A stretch of DNA of 64,000 nt from Orlajensenia sp001423545. GTDB lineage: Bacteria > Actinomycetota > Actinomycetes > Actinomycetales > Microbacteriaceae. Below the pieces are notes generated by a model. The model saw nothing but the letters and a program-made list of their open reading frames with translations. It ran no database searches and had not been told where the DNA came from. The stretch's first letter is position 1. Every line of letters begins with the position of its first letter. A program made the position numbers and the translations under genes. Of this stretch, positions 48,795-57,566 are shown piece after piece. Location: the NCBI GenBank assembly GCA_001423545.1, contig LMOK01000001.1:620001-684000 (forward strand), read 5' to 3'.

Positions 48795-50846
48795 TCACGC
48801 CGAGAGCTGTTCGCTGACACGGATCACCCCGAGAGTCTCGATCTGGGCACCGATCGTCGTCACCTCGGTGTAGGACAGCACGGTCAGGTCGGGCGCCTGC
48901 ACCGAGACGAGACGGTGGATGGCCGAGCGGAGGGCCGGGGCGCAGACCAGAACGGCGCTCCGCCCCGAATCGGCGACCGAGCGCACGGTGTTCGTGACGC
49001 CGGTGATCACCGTCTCGATCATGGTGGCGTCGAGCACGATCTGCGTGCCGTTCTCGCCGGGGCGCAGGCCCTCCAGCATCCGTTGCTCCAGTCCGGGTTC
49101 GATCATGATGACCCTCAGGATCCCGTCGTCGACGTGCGGGGAGGCGAGGGCCGGGCCGAGCGCTGTGCGCGCGGCCTCGATGAGGCCCTCGGGGTCGGTC
49201 GACACCCTGGCGCGCAGAGCGAGCGCCTCGTAGATGCGGGCGAGGTCGTTGATGGGCACCTGCTCGGCGAGGAGTCCGCGCAGCACCCGCTGCACCTCGG
49301 CCAGGGAGAGCAGCGTGGGGGTCAGCTCCTCGACGGCGGCGGGGTTGGACTGCCGCACGCTGTCGGTGAGGGTCCTGACGTCCTCCCGGCTGAGCAGCCG
49401 ATCGGCATTGGCCGTGATGATGCTCGACAGGTGGGTGACGACCACCGAGACGCGATCGATGACGGTGGCTCCGGCGATCTCGGCGCTGTGACGCATCCCC
49501 AGCGGGATCCACTTGCCCGAGAGGCCGAAGACCGGCTCGACGGTGGCGATGCCCGGCATCCCCTCGAGACCGTCGCCGAGTGCGAGAACCCGCCCGGCCG
49601 GGGCCGTGCCGCGCCCCATCTCCACGCCGGCGACCCTGATGACGTAGGTGTCCCTGGGCAGTTCGACGCTGTCGCGCGTGCGCACCGGCGGCACGACGAC
49701 CCCGAGGTCGAAGGCGATCTTGCGGCGCAGCGCCCGCACCCGACCCAGCAGGTCGTCGGCCGAACCCGAGACCAGGTCGACGATATCGGGGGCCAGCAGG
49801 ATCTCGAGAGCGTGCACCCGCATCTGCTCCATCAGCTCCTCCGGCGTCTCGGCCGGCGCCGGCGGCAGCGTCTCGGCGCGCTCGGCCTCCGCGGCCTTCT
49901 TCGCGTCGCTCGCCTTGACGCGGGCGGCCGCCCAGAACAGCAGGGCCCCGACCACGAGGAACGGCAGCTTGGGCATCTCGGGGATGAGCGCCATCACGAT
50001 GGCGGCGCAGGCGGCGATCTGCAGCGCCGTGCGGGACTGCATCAGCTGGGCGGATGCCGTGGTGCCGAGATCGGACTCGGCGTTCGAGCGGGTCACGATC
50101 ATGCCCGTGGAGACGGCCATGAGAAGCGCGGGCACCTGCGTCACCAGGCCGTCGCCGATGGTGAGGAGGCTGTAGGTGCTGACGGCGTCCTCGATCGAGA
50201 GTCCGTCCTGCAGCACCCCGATCGCGATCCCGCCCACGATGTTGATGATGATGATGATGATCCCGGCGATGGCGTCGCCCTTGACGAACTTCGAGGCGCC
50301 GTCCATCGCCCCGTAGAAGTCGGCCTCCGCAGACACCTCGGCGCGCCGCTCCCTGGCCTGGACGTCGGTGATGAGGCCGGCGTTCAGGTCGGCGTCGATG
50401 GCCATCTGCTTGCCGGGCATCGCGTCGAGGGTGAAGCGAGCTCCCACCTCGGCGACGCGCTCGGCACCCTTCGTGACGACGACGAACTGGATCACGACGA
50501 GGATGAGGAACACCACGGCGCCGATGATCAGGGACCCTCCGACGGCGACGTGCCCGAAGGCCGCGATGACCTGCCCGGCGTAGCCGTCGCCGAGGACGAG
50601 GCGGGTGGATGCCACGTTGAGCCCGAGCCGGAACAGCGTCGCCCCGAGGAGCAGGGACGGGAACACGGAGAAGTCGAGTGGGCGTCTCGCGAACATCGTG
50701 GTCAGCAGGATGATGAGCGCCAGCAGGATGTTGACGACGATGAGGACGTCGAGGAGCCACGCCGGCACGGGCACGACCAGCAGCAGCACGACGGCGACGA
50801 TCCCGACCGGAACGCCGAGCCTGGCGAAGTTGCGATTCACGTTCAT
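48795..50846 (-). CDS. flhA: Flagellar export apparatus protein FlhA
   Basis: FlhA is the large membrane subunit of the flagellar type III export gate. The protein (683 residues) has about eight N-terminal membrane helices (to about 330) with VFPSLLLGATLFRLGLNVAS, then DLNAGLITDVQARERRAEVS, the FHIPEP-like cytoplasmic loop, and a large soluble C-terminal domain. The ATG at 50844-50846 overlaps the flhB stop (ATGA), but AGGAGG is directly next to it. The GTG two codons later (50838-50840) has that AGGAGG 6 nt upstream and may be the true start. Confidence 0.95.
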   Translation of the reverse strand: MNVNRNFARLGVPVGIVAVVLLLVVPVPAWLLDVLIVVNILLALIILLTTMFARRPLDFSVFPSLLLGATLFRLGLNVASTRLVLGDGYAGQVIAAFGHVAVGGSLIIGAVVFLILVVIQFVVVTKGAERVAEVGARFTLDAMPGKQMAIDADLNAGLITDVQARERRAEVSAEADFYGAMDGASKFVKGDAIAGIIIIIINIVGGIAIGVLQDGLSIEDAVSTYSLLTIGDGLVTQVPALLMAVSTGMIVTRSNAESDLGTTASAQLMQSRTALQIAACAAIVMALIPEMPKLPFLVVGALLFWAAARVKASDAKKAAEAERAETLPPAPAETPEELMEQMRVHALEILLAPDIVDLVSGSADDLLGRVRALRRKIAFDLGVVVPPVRTRDSVELPRDTYVIRVAGVEMGRGTAPAGRVLALGDGLEGMPGIATVEPVFGLSGKWIPLGMRHSAEIAGATVIDRVSVVVTHLSSIITANADRLLSREDVRTLTDSVRQSNPAAVEELTPTLLSLAEVQRVLRGLLAEQVPINDLARIYEALALRARVSTDPEGLIEAARTALGPALASPHVDDGILRVIMIEPGLEQRMLEGLRPGENGTQIVLDATMIETVITGVTNTVRSVADSGRSAVLVCAPALRSAIHRLVSVQAPDLTVLSYTEVTTIGAQIETLGVIRVSEQLSA

Positions 50847-51946
50847 CCTCCTGTGGCGCCGACGGCAGCCGGCAGAATCGTGTGCATGCCGCCGCGGGTA
50901 CCGCGGCGCTCGAGAGCCATGACGAAGGCGAGCACGCGGGCCACCGCCGTGTAGAACTCGGCAGGGATCACCTGCCCGACCTCGCAACCGGCGTGCAGCG
51001 CACGCGCGAGCTGCACGTCGCGCACGAGCGGCACCCGGTGCTCCTCCGCCTTCTCGCGGATGCGGGTGGCGATGAGCTCGGACCCCTTCGCCACGACGCG
51101 CGGGGCGGACTTGCCCGGGGTGTAGCTGAGGGCGATGGCGATGTGCGTGGGGTTCACCAGCACGACGTCGGCGTCGGCGACGGCTGCGATCATGCGATTG
51201 CGGCTCATCGCGAGTTGACGGGAGCGCCGCTGCGACTTGATCAGCGGGTCGCCATCGGTGTTCTTGTTCTCGTCGAGCACCTCGCGCTTGGTCATGCGCG
51301 ACTTGGTGCGGTTGCGCCGCATGACGACGAGCACGTCGATGGCGGCGAGGACGAGACCGGCGGTCACGGCGGTCCGGATGAGGGTGGCGGATGCCTCCTC
51401 CCCGATGCCGAGCAGCCTCGAGATCGGAAGGGATCCCGCGGCAGAGAGCACGGGCACGAGACCCACGATGACGACGGCGAGCACGATGCCGACGACGAGA
51501 GTCTTGGTGAGCGACTTGACGCCCTCGTACAGGGCGCGCAACCCGAAGACCCTCTGGACCCCGGACACGAGGTTGAACTGCTCGAACTTTCCGGTGAACG
51601 CCCGCATGTGCACACCGCCCTGCACGACGGCTCCGGCGATGACGGCGATCAGCACGACGCCGAGCATCGGGCCGAGCACAGTGCCGAGGGAGCCGAAGGC
51701 GTCCTGCATGGCCGTGACGGCCACGGCGGGATCGGGGTCGGCGATGACCGAGGAGATGGCGAACATCTGGTCGACCCCGGCATCCACCCCCCGCTGGATC
51801 GTCGACGGCAGCATGACCGCAGCGGCCCCGATGCCGACCCACGCCGTGAGGTCCTGCGAGGTGGTGAGCTGCCCCTTGCGGCGCACCTCCTTCATCCTCT
51901 TCGGGGTGGCCTGCTCGGTGCGTTCCTGGGAGTCGGACTCTGCCAT
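50843..51946 (-). CDS. flhB: Flagellar export switch protein FlhB
   Basis: FlhB controls substrate switching from hook to filament by self-cleavage. The 367-residue protein begins MAESDSQERTEQATPKRMKEVRRKGQ, the usual N-terminus, has four membrane helices, and contains the autocleavage site VLVNPTHIAIALSY (Asn-Pro-Thr-His) at about residue 265. The C-terminal half continues with GSELIATRIREKAEEHRVPL and VIPAEFYTAVARVLAFV. It overlaps fliR by 1 nt and flhA by 4 nt. Confidence 0.96.
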   Translation of the reverse strand: MAESDSQERTEQATPKRMKEVRRKGQLTTSQDLTAWVGIGAAAVMLPSTIQRGVDAGVDQMFAISSVIADPDPAVAVTAMQDAFGSLGTVLGPMLGVVLIAVIAGAVVQGGVHMRAFTGKFEQFNLVSGVQRVFGLRALYEGVKSLTKTLVVGIVLAVVIVGLVPVLSAAGSLPISRLLGIGEEASATLIRTAVTAGLVLAAIDVLVVMRRNRTKSRMTKREVLDENKNTDGDPLIKSQRRSRQLAMSRNRMIAAVADADVVLVNPTHIAIALSYTPGKSAPRVVAKGSELIATRIREKAEEHRVPLVRDVQLARALHAGCEVGQVIPAEFYTAVARVLAFVMALERRGTRGGMHTILPAAVGATGG

Positions 51947-52704
51947 CAGCGCACCCCCGCCATGAGGTGGACGGCCGTGCCCGTGAGCGCGGAGACCACA
52001 GCAGGCAGCGCCGCGTAGGCGAGGCCGCCGAGCATCAGCGTGAGTCCGATCTTGACCGGGAAGCTGAGGGAGAAGGCATTGAGTGCCGGGGCGACCCGGG
52101 TGAGGAGGCCGAGGCCGATGTCGGCCAGGAACAGCACGACGATGAGCGGGCCGGCGATCTGGAGTGCCGAGACGAGCATCTGGGAGACGGCCTGCACGAG
52201 GGACTCGACCGAGGCGCCGAGGTCGAACGCTCCCCCGATGGGCAGAGCGGTGAACGAGCGCACCAGCCCGCCGATGACGAGCTGATAGGCGCCGGAGGCG
52301 AACATGAGGGCCAGCGCCGTCATCTGGAACAGCCGCGCGAACTGGGCTCCGTTGATCATCTGTTGCGGGTCGAAGGCCTGCGCGAGCTGGAACCCGCCGA
52401 ACAGGTCGATCAGGCCACCGGCCGACTGCACGGCGGAGAACACGACGAAGACGAGGAAGCCCATGAGCGCCCCGACGAGCACCTCCTGCACGAGCGATCC
52501 GAGGAACACGGCGGCGTCACCGATGTGGTAGCCGGGGACGACCCTCGGAGAGACGGCGAGGGCGAGGCCGACCGCGAGCATCGCCTTCACGCGTGCGGGG
52601 ATCGCGCGGGTCGAGAACGGCGGTGCGATCACGAGGAACGCCGCCATCCGCACCCCGGCGAGCATGACGGCCTCGAGCCAGGCCGCGTCGATGGACAGTC
52701 CCAT
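51946..52704 (-). CDS. fliR: Flagellar export apparatus protein FliR
   Basis: FliR is a membrane subunit of the export gate. The protein (252 residues) has about six hydrophobic segments and family pieces such as RMAAFLVIAPPFSTRAIPARVK, FVVFSAVQSAGGLIDLFGGFQLAQAFDP and FLADIGLGLLTRVAPALNAFSLSFPVKI. I chose the ATG at 52702-52704, 1 nt past the fliQ stop. A GTG four codons upstream overlaps fliQ and is an alternative. Confidence 0.93.
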   Translation of the reverse strand: MGLSIDAAWLEAVMLAGVRMAAFLVIAPPFSTRAIPARVKAMLAVGLALAVSPRVVPGYHIGDAAVFLGSLVQEVLVGALMGFLVFVVFSAVQSAGGLIDLFGGFQLAQAFDPQQMINGAQFARLFQMTALALMFASGAYQLVIGGLVRSFTALPIGGAFDLGASVESLVQAVSQMLVSALQIAGPLIVVLFLADIGLGLLTRVAPALNAFSLSFPVKIGLTLMLGGLAYAALPAVVSALTGTAVHLMAGVR

Positions 52705-52705
52705 G

Positions 52706-52981
52706 TCATCCGCCACCGACGAGCGAGGGGATGCGGGCGAAGAGCTCGTGGGTGAATGCAAGGAGCTCGGAGATCATCCAGTGGCCGGAGATGAGCAGGG
52801 CCACGGACACGGCGACCGCCTTGGGGACGAAGGAGAGCGTCACCTCCTGGATCTGGGTGATCGACTGCAGCAGCGAGATCGCGAAGCCGACGACCAGCGC
52901 CGTCACGAGCACGGGGGCCGCGAGCTTCGCCGAGATCAGGAGGCTCTGCATGCCGATGTCGAGGACCGCATTGGTGTCCAT
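52706..52981 (-). CDS. fliQ: Flagellar export apparatus protein FliQ
   Basis: The 91-residue protein has two membrane helices (about 13-35 and 50-75) and the family sequence VLDIGMQSLLISAKLAAPVL, VVGFAISLLQSITQIQEVTL. FliQ packs with FliP and FliR to form the export gate. The ATG overlaps the fliP stop by 1 nt (TGATG). A frame continuing upstream inside fliP is not real. Confidence 0.94.
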   Translation of the reverse strand: MDTNAVLDIGMQSLLISAKLAAPVLVTALVVGFAISLLQSITQIQEVTLSFVPKAVAVSVALLISGHWMISELLAFTHELFARIPSLVGGG

Positions 52982-53820
52982 CAGCCACCTCCGTTGTAGC
53001 TCTGGATGAGCGAGGTGATGATGAGGCCCCAGCCGTCGACGAGCACGAACAGCAGGATCTTGAACGGCAGCGAGATCATCACGGGCGGAAGCATCATCAT
53101 GCCCATCGACATGAGGGCGGCCGAGACGACGAGGTCGATGACGAGGAAGGGGATGAAGATGACGAAGCCGATGATGAAGGCCGCTCGCAGCTCCGAGATC
53201 ATGAAGGCCGGGATGAGGGTGATCATCGGGACGGACTCGGGGGTGACGGGGTTCTGCTGCCCGGCGGCGCGCGTCATGAGGGCGATGTCGTCCTCCCGGG
53301 TGAACGCGAGCATGAACTCGTGCAGGGGAACGGATGCCGCCGTCACGGCCCGCGTGAAATCGGTCGTGCCGTTCAGGAACGGCTGCACGGCGACGGTGTT
53401 GATCTCCGTCAGCACCGGAGCCATGATGAACAGCGACAGGAACAGGGCGAGCCCGGCCAGCACCTGGTTCGGCGGGATCGTCGGCAGGGCCAGGGCGTTC
53501 CGTGTCATGGCGAGCACGACGAAGATCTTCGTGAACGACGTCATCATCAGCAGGAGCGCCGGCGCCACCGAGAGCAGCGTGATGCCGATCAGGGTGATGA
53601 CGGCCGTGCTCGGCTCGCCGTTGGGGCCGTTGATCTCGACGCTCACATCGCCGCCACCGGTGGGGGCGGCGGGATCCGTCGGCGACACGGGGTCGGCCGG
53701 GGCGGCCGACGCGGGGTGCGCTCCGAGCATCATGAGCACGAACGCGAGGGCGGTCGCAGCGATCAGCAGGGCGAGGATGCGGCCGATCGCCGGGCCTCTC
53801 CTGATCGCCGCGGCCCTCAC
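52981..53820 (-). CDS. fliP: Flagellar export apparatus protein FliP
   Basis: FliP is the main subunit of the export gate and, unlike its partners, is usually made with a cleavable signal peptide. Here residues 1-40 form a basic-hydrophobic signal ending near AHPASA-AP, followed by a Pro/Asp/Gly linker, then four membrane helices. Family segments are TSFTKIFVVLAMTRNALALP, PPNQVLAGLALFLSLFIM, FIPFLVIDLVVSAALMSMGM and PPVMISLPFKILLFVLVDGW. The GTG start overlaps fliO by 4 nt. Confidence 0.95.
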   Translation of the reverse strand: MRAAAIRRGPAIGRILALLIAATALAFVLMMLGAHPASAAPADPVSPTDPAAPTGGGDVSVEINGPNGEPSTAVITLIGITLLSVAPALLLMMTSFTKIFVVLAMTRNALALPTIPPNQVLAGLALFLSLFIMAPVLTEINTVAVQPFLNGTTDFTRAVTAASVPLHEFMLAFTREDDIALMTRAAGQQNPVTPESVPMITLIPAFMISELRAAFIIGFVIFIPFLVIDLVVSAALMSMGMMMLPPVMISLPFKILLFVLVDGWGLIITSLIQSYNGGG

Positions 53821-54284
53821 CGATCCTGCCGGAGGAAGGCGGCTGTCGCCCGCCAGGTCTCCCGCGACAGGATCGAGCCGCTTCCGGCGAGGGCCGGAGG
53901 GTTCGCCCGCTTGACCGAGGCTCGGGTGGGGAGGTCGTCGGGAGCGGCAGCCACGGCGGGCTCCGCGTCGAATGCCGCGTCGGCCAGCACGCGCTGGAAC
54001 TCGTCATCGGTCGTGGAGGGATCGACGACGGGCGTGCGCTCGCCGGAGTGCAGGACGTTGATGTTCTGCTCGGTCACCCCGAGCACGAAGCGACGGCCGT
54101 CGACGTCGACGACGACGACGGATGCCTTCGACCCGACGCCGGTGCGGGCGACGACCTCGAGCGGGCTCGCCGTGCGCATGCGCCGCTTCGAGCCACGCGT
54201 GATGCGGCGCTGCAGGAACACGAGCAGGCCGAGCACGGCGGCGAGCGACAGCGCGACCCGGGCCACGACGATGACGAGATCCAT
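53817..54284 (-). CDS. fliO: Flagellar protein FliO
   Basis: FliO helps assemble the FliP complex. The 155-residue protein has one N-terminal membrane helix (about 2-24), a basic stretch (ITRGSKRRMR), then a small soluble domain with PLEVVARTGVGSKASVVVVD and RRFVLGVTEQNINVL, the best-conserved FliO region. A long low-complexity C-terminus follows. It directly abuts the fliN stop and precedes fliP, as in other flagellar operons. Confidence 0.85.
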   Translation of the reverse strand: MDLVIVVARVALSLAAVLGLLVFLQRRITRGSKRRMRTASPLEVVARTGVGSKASVVVVDVDGRRFVLGVTEQNINVLHSGERTPVVDPSTTDDEFQRVLADAAFDAEPAVAAAPDDLPTRASVKRANPPALAGSGSILSRETWRATAAFLRQDR

Positions 54285-54980
54285 CTAGGCGTCGCCCTCG
54301 GCGACGTCGAGGATGCGGGTGATGCGCACGGCGTAGTCCTGGTCGACGACCACGATCTCGCCGTGGGCGATGAGGCGGCCGTTGAGGAGCACGTCGGCCG
54401 GGGCGCCGGCCGAGCGGTCGAGCTCGATGACCGAGCCCGGCTCGATGGAGAGCACGTCGCGCACCGACATCCGCGTGCGGCCGAGCTCGACGGCCAGAGT
54501 CATCTCGACGTCGCGGATGCGACCGAGGTTGGGCGCATCGCCGGATGCCGCATCCGTCACCGGACGGGTGGGACGGTGCATCCGGAGCGCGAACCAGCCG
54601 ACTGTCGCGCCTCCGTCGGTGAGGGCGTAGACCTCGGCCTCGGCATCGGCGACCCAGCCGGCACGATCGACTCTGGCGGTGCCGAGCACGCCGGGGCCGA
54701 GCGTCGCTGCGGCGGCCTCGAGCGCCGGGCGCAGCGCATCGGCCCGCGACACGGCGGTGCCCGCGGTGCCCAGAGCGTCGTCGATGCCGGCGGCCGACTG
54801 CAGCACGAGCGCGAGCTCGGCGGAGGACGAGCCGACGAACGATGCGACGACGGCGCCCGAGAACGATGCCGCGAGGCCCGACCGGTCCGACAGCTGTTCC
54901 GCCTGGAGGCGGCGGTCGGTCGGGAGCACCTCGACGAGGGTCGTGACGGCGACCGAGGAGACGGAGGCGGTGGAGATCAT
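54285..54980 (-). CDS. fliN: Flagellar motor switch protein FliN with extended N-terminus
   Basis: FliN forms the bottom of the C-ring and docks the export ATPase complex. The C-terminal 80 residues (about 150-231) form a SpoA domain: RDVEMTLAVELGRTRMSVRDV, LSIEPGSVIELDRSAGAPAD, VLLNGRLIAHGEIVVVDQDY, AVRITRILD. About 145 extra N-terminal residues contain alternating short hydrophobic strands and helices (SGAVVASFVGSSSAELALVL). This makes the protein closer in layout to Bacillus FliY than to E. coli FliN. The ATG overlaps the fliM stop by 4 nt. Confidence 0.9.
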   Translation of the reverse strand: MISTASVSSVAVTTLVEVLPTDRRLQAEQLSDRSGLAASFSGAVVASFVGSSSAELALVLQSAAGIDDALGTAGTAVSRADALRPALEAAAATLGPGVLGTARVDRAGWVADAEAEVYALTDGGATVGWFALRMHRPTRPVTDAASGDAPNLGRIRDVEMTLAVELGRTRMSVRDVLSIEPGSVIELDRSAGAPADVLLNGRLIAHGEIVVVDQDYAVRITRILDVAEGDA

Positions 54981-55870
54981 CGGGGACTCTCTTTCATGCT
55001 GACGACGACGAGGGCTCTGCGGGACCCGCTGGTGCCGACAGCGGCGTCGGCGAGGACCTCGCCGTTCACGCTGAGCTGCAGGGGGCGGTGCTCCGGATGC
55101 GGAAGGGGGATGAGGTCGCCGACGGCGAGCCCGAGGACGACTCCGGGGCGGATCGGGGCCTCGGCCAGGCGCAGGGAGACCTCGACGGGGACCGTCTGCA
55201 CCTGGGCCTCGACGAGGGACCGTGCGTCGGCCGTCGACGCCGCGCCGAGACCGGAGCCGAGACGCGGGAGGAGGCTGGCGGCCGGCAGGGCGACCGTGGC
55301 CCTGGTCTCGCGCTCTCCCACGGTCAACGCGAACTCGGCGATGATCATGAGCTCGGTGGTGGGGGCGGCCTGGGCGAACTGCGAGTTGTACTGCACCCCG
55401 TCGACCGCGATGGGGGCGACGAGGAGGGCACCCAGCGCGTACTGCAGGTCTTCGAGGGCGTCGTCCATGATGCGGCGCACCAGGGCGAGCTCGATGGGAG
55501 TGAAGGTGCGCTCGGGGAAGGACTCGCCGGCGTGACCGCCCAGCATGTGGTGCACCCACCCGAGGGCGTCGGAGGCCGGGAACTGCACGACGGCCTTGGC
55601 GTCGGTGTCCCCGATCGTGCAGAGCACCATCGCCGTCGTCGACGGGAGGGAGGCCGAGTACTCGTCGTAGCTCTGCATCACGACGCGGTGGCAAGTGGCG
55701 TGGGAGAGCACGCGCACCCGCGCCGTCATCTGCGTTCCCCAGGCCCGGGCGAAGGTCTCGAACGCGAGCTCGAGCATGCGCGACTGCTCGCGGGCGAGGC
55801 TCGTCGGACGACGGAAATCGTACGGTTCGGCCGTGAGCTCACGCGTCGTTCGGAGGTCCTGGGGTGTCAC
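54977..55870 (-). CDS. fliM: Flagellar motor switch protein FliM, short N-terminus
   Basis: FliM forms the middle of the C-ring. The FliM middle domain begins at about residue 15 (EPYDFRRPTSLAREQSRML) and contains LELAFETFARAWGTQMTARV and HHMLGGHAGESFPERTFTPI, with a SpoA domain at the C-terminus. I chose the GTG at 55868-55870 (297 residues). The two earlier GTGs (55879 and 55900) fall inside the sigma-28 promoter, so they cannot be translated from that transcript. With this start the protein has only about 15 residues before the conserved domain and lacks the EIDALL CheY-binding motif. Confidence 0.88.
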   Translation of the reverse strand: MTPQDLRTTRELTAEPYDFRRPTSLAREQSRMLELAFETFARAWGTQMTARVRVLSHATCHRVVMQSYDEYSASLPSTTAMVLCTIGDTDAKAVVQFPASDALGWVHHMLGGHAGESFPERTFTPIELALVRRIMDDALEDLQYALGALLVAPIAVDGVQYNSQFAQAAPTTELMIIAEFALTVGERETRATVALPAASLLPRLGSGLGAASTADARSLVEAQVQTVPVEVSLRLAEAPIRPGVVLGLAVGDLIPLPHPEHRPLQLSVNGEVLADAAVGTSGSRRALVVVSMKESPR

Positions 55871-55878
55871 ATGCAGCA

Positions 55879-55905
55879 CTATCGGCGTCGACGGCCGCAC
55901 CGTTA
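55879..55905 (-). promoter_or_regulatory. Sigma-28 (FliA/WhiG-type) promoter of fliM
   Basis: On the minus strand TAAC (55902-55905), a 15-nt spacer and GCCGATAG (55879-55886) match the flagellar sigma consensus TAAA-N15-GCCGATAA at 10 of 12 positions. It lies in the 68-bp gap after motB. Transcription would start about 7-9 nt downstream, at or next to the GTG at 55870, giving a leaderless mRNA. Confidence 0.8.
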
Positions 55906-55938
55906 GCCGGCGATTGCAGCGATTTCCGGCATCCGTGC

Positions 55939-56787
55939 TCAGTCCGCACGTTCTGCGAGCACGGACGGGATCAGCGCGCGCACGTCATCGGGCAGGGTGG
56001 AGAGGACGGCGATGTCGACCCGGCGGTTCTGGGCGGCATCTCCCTCCGTCGGGCCCGTGGCGGCCGGTCGAGCCGACCCGTAGCCGACGGCGGAGATGTG
56101 CGCAGGTTGGATGCCCCCGACCTCGACCAGACGCCGCAGCACCTGCGTGGCGCGCCCGCTCGAGAGCTCCCAGTCGGTCGGGAACGGGAACGACGTCCCG
56201 CGGAAGTCGGCGTGGCCCTCCACGGACACCTGCCGGTCGGTCGGCGTGACGATCGGGCCGATCGTGTCGAGCACGCCGACGGCCTCGCCCCCGAGAGCGT
56301 CGCTGTTCGGCTGGAAGAAGGTCTCCCAGCCGATGAGGCCGACGGTCAGTCCGCGCTGGTCGATGGTGAAGGTCACGTCCGAGGCCATGCCCTTCGCGTC
56401 GAGGGCGGAGTGCAGGCGCTCCCTCAGCTCCGTGAGCGAGTCGACCTCGTCCTCGGCCTGCTGCTGATCGGTCTGCGGATCGTCGGTTCCGGCGAGGGCC
56501 GTGTCCTCCGAGGCGCCGGTGAACCCCTCGGCCTCGTGGTCGACCTTGTCGGGCGGCACGACGATGCCCGATGCCGTGTCGACCGACCCCTCGTCGACGA
56601 CGCCGAATCCCGTCGCCAACGAGTTCTTGAGGGCAGTGAACTTCGCCTGGTCGACGCTCGACATCGCGAACAGCACGATGAACAGGCACATCAGCACTGT
56701 CACCATGTCGGTGTACGACGCCATCCAGCGCTCGTCGGCGTGGAACTCGCCGCCGGTGTCGAGCTTGCGCCGCCGTCGTCTGCTCAT
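55939..56787 (-). CDS. motB: Flagellar motor stator protein MotB
   Basis: MotB anchors the stator to peptidoglycan. The protein (282 residues) has a basic N-terminus (MSRRRRRKLD), one membrane helix (about 27-47) with the essential proton-binding Asp in ASYTDMVTVLMCLFIVLFAM, a periplasmic plug/linker, and a C-terminal OmpA-like domain with VEGHADFRGT and SSGRATQVLRRLVEVG. The ATG overlaps the motA stop by 4 nt. A longer upstream frame overlaps motA and is rejected. Confidence 0.95.
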   Translation of the reverse strand: MSRRRRRKLDTGGEFHADERWMASYTDMVTVLMCLFIVLFAMSSVDQAKFTALKNSLATGFGVVDEGSVDTASGIVVPPDKVDHEAEGFTGASEDTALAGTDDPQTDQQQAEDEVDSLTELRERLHSALDAKGMASDVTFTIDQRGLTVGLIGWETFFQPNSDALGGEAVGVLDTIGPIVTPTDRQVSVEGHADFRGTSFPFPTDWELSSGRATQVLRRLVEVGGIQPAHISAVGYGSARPAATGPTEGDAAQNRRVDIAVLSTLPDDVRALIPSVLAERAD

Positions 56788-57566
56788 GCCGCGGCCGCTG
56801 CGTCGGCCGGGGCAGCCGGACGGGCATCCGGGACCATCGCCCGCAGCCTCTCCCCCAGCACCCGAGGCTGGCTGCCGGCCTGGATGGCGAGGACGCCCTC
56901 GCACAGCAGGGTCATCCGCTCGGTCTCGAGCTCGGCGAGGCGCTGCATCCGGTTCCCGATCGGGAACCACACGAAGTTGGCCGTGAGGAGTCCCCAGAGA
57001 GTGGCCACGAATGCCGACGCGATCATCGGGCCGAGCGTGTCAGGAGTATCGAGCTTCTCGAGCACGTGGGTGAGGGAGACCACCGTCCCGATGATCCCGA
57101 CGGTCGGGGCGTAGCCGCCGAGGGCCATGTAGAACCGCGCCGAGTTCTTCGCCGACCGCGTCTTGGTGGCGATCTCGTCCTCCAGCATGACGCGGAGGTC
57201 CTCCTCGTCGATGCCGTCGGCGATGTTGAGGAGAGCGTTCTTGAGGAATGGATCGTCGACCTCCTCAGCCTGCTGCTCGAGGGCGAGGAGCCCGTCGGCG
57301 CGGGCGGTCTCGGCCAACGCCACCAAGGTGTCGATCGTCGCCGTGGGCGTCACGACCTTGCCGCGGAAGGTGCGTGGGAGCGCCTTCACGGCTCCGAAGA
57401 AGTCCTTCATGGTGCCGCCGGCGATGCCGACGGCGATGGTCGCACCGATCACGAGCACCATCGGGCCCGGGATGATGACGGAGTCGATGTGGGAACCCTC
57501 GAGCGTGATGGAGGCGGCGACGGCCCCGAACGCCAGGAGGATTCCGATGATGGTCGCCGGATCCAT
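56784..57566 (-). CDS. motA: Flagellar motor stator protein MotA
   Basis: MotA forms, with MotB, the ion-conducting stator. The 260-residue protein has four membrane helices with a long cytoplasmic loop between the second and third. It starts MDPATIIGILLAFGAVAASI and has GYAPTVGIIGTVVSLTHVL and FVATLWGLLTANFVWFPIGN in the paired C-terminal helices. Ion specificity is not obvious. It overlaps flbD by 1 nt and motB by 4 nt. Its promoter is the sigma-28 site before flbD. Confidence 0.95.
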   Translation of the reverse strand: MDPATIIGILLAFGAVAASITLEGSHIDSVIIPGPMVLVIGATIAVGIAGGTMKDFFGAVKALPRTFRGKVVTPTATIDTLVALAETARADGLLALEQQAEEVDDPFLKNALLNIADGIDEEDLRVMLEDEIATKTRSAKNSARFYMALGGYAPTVGIIGTVVSLTHVLEKLDTPDTLGPMIASAFVATLWGLLTANFVWFPIGNRMQRLAELETERMTLLCEGVLAIQAGSQPRVLGERLRAMVPDARPAAPADAAAAA

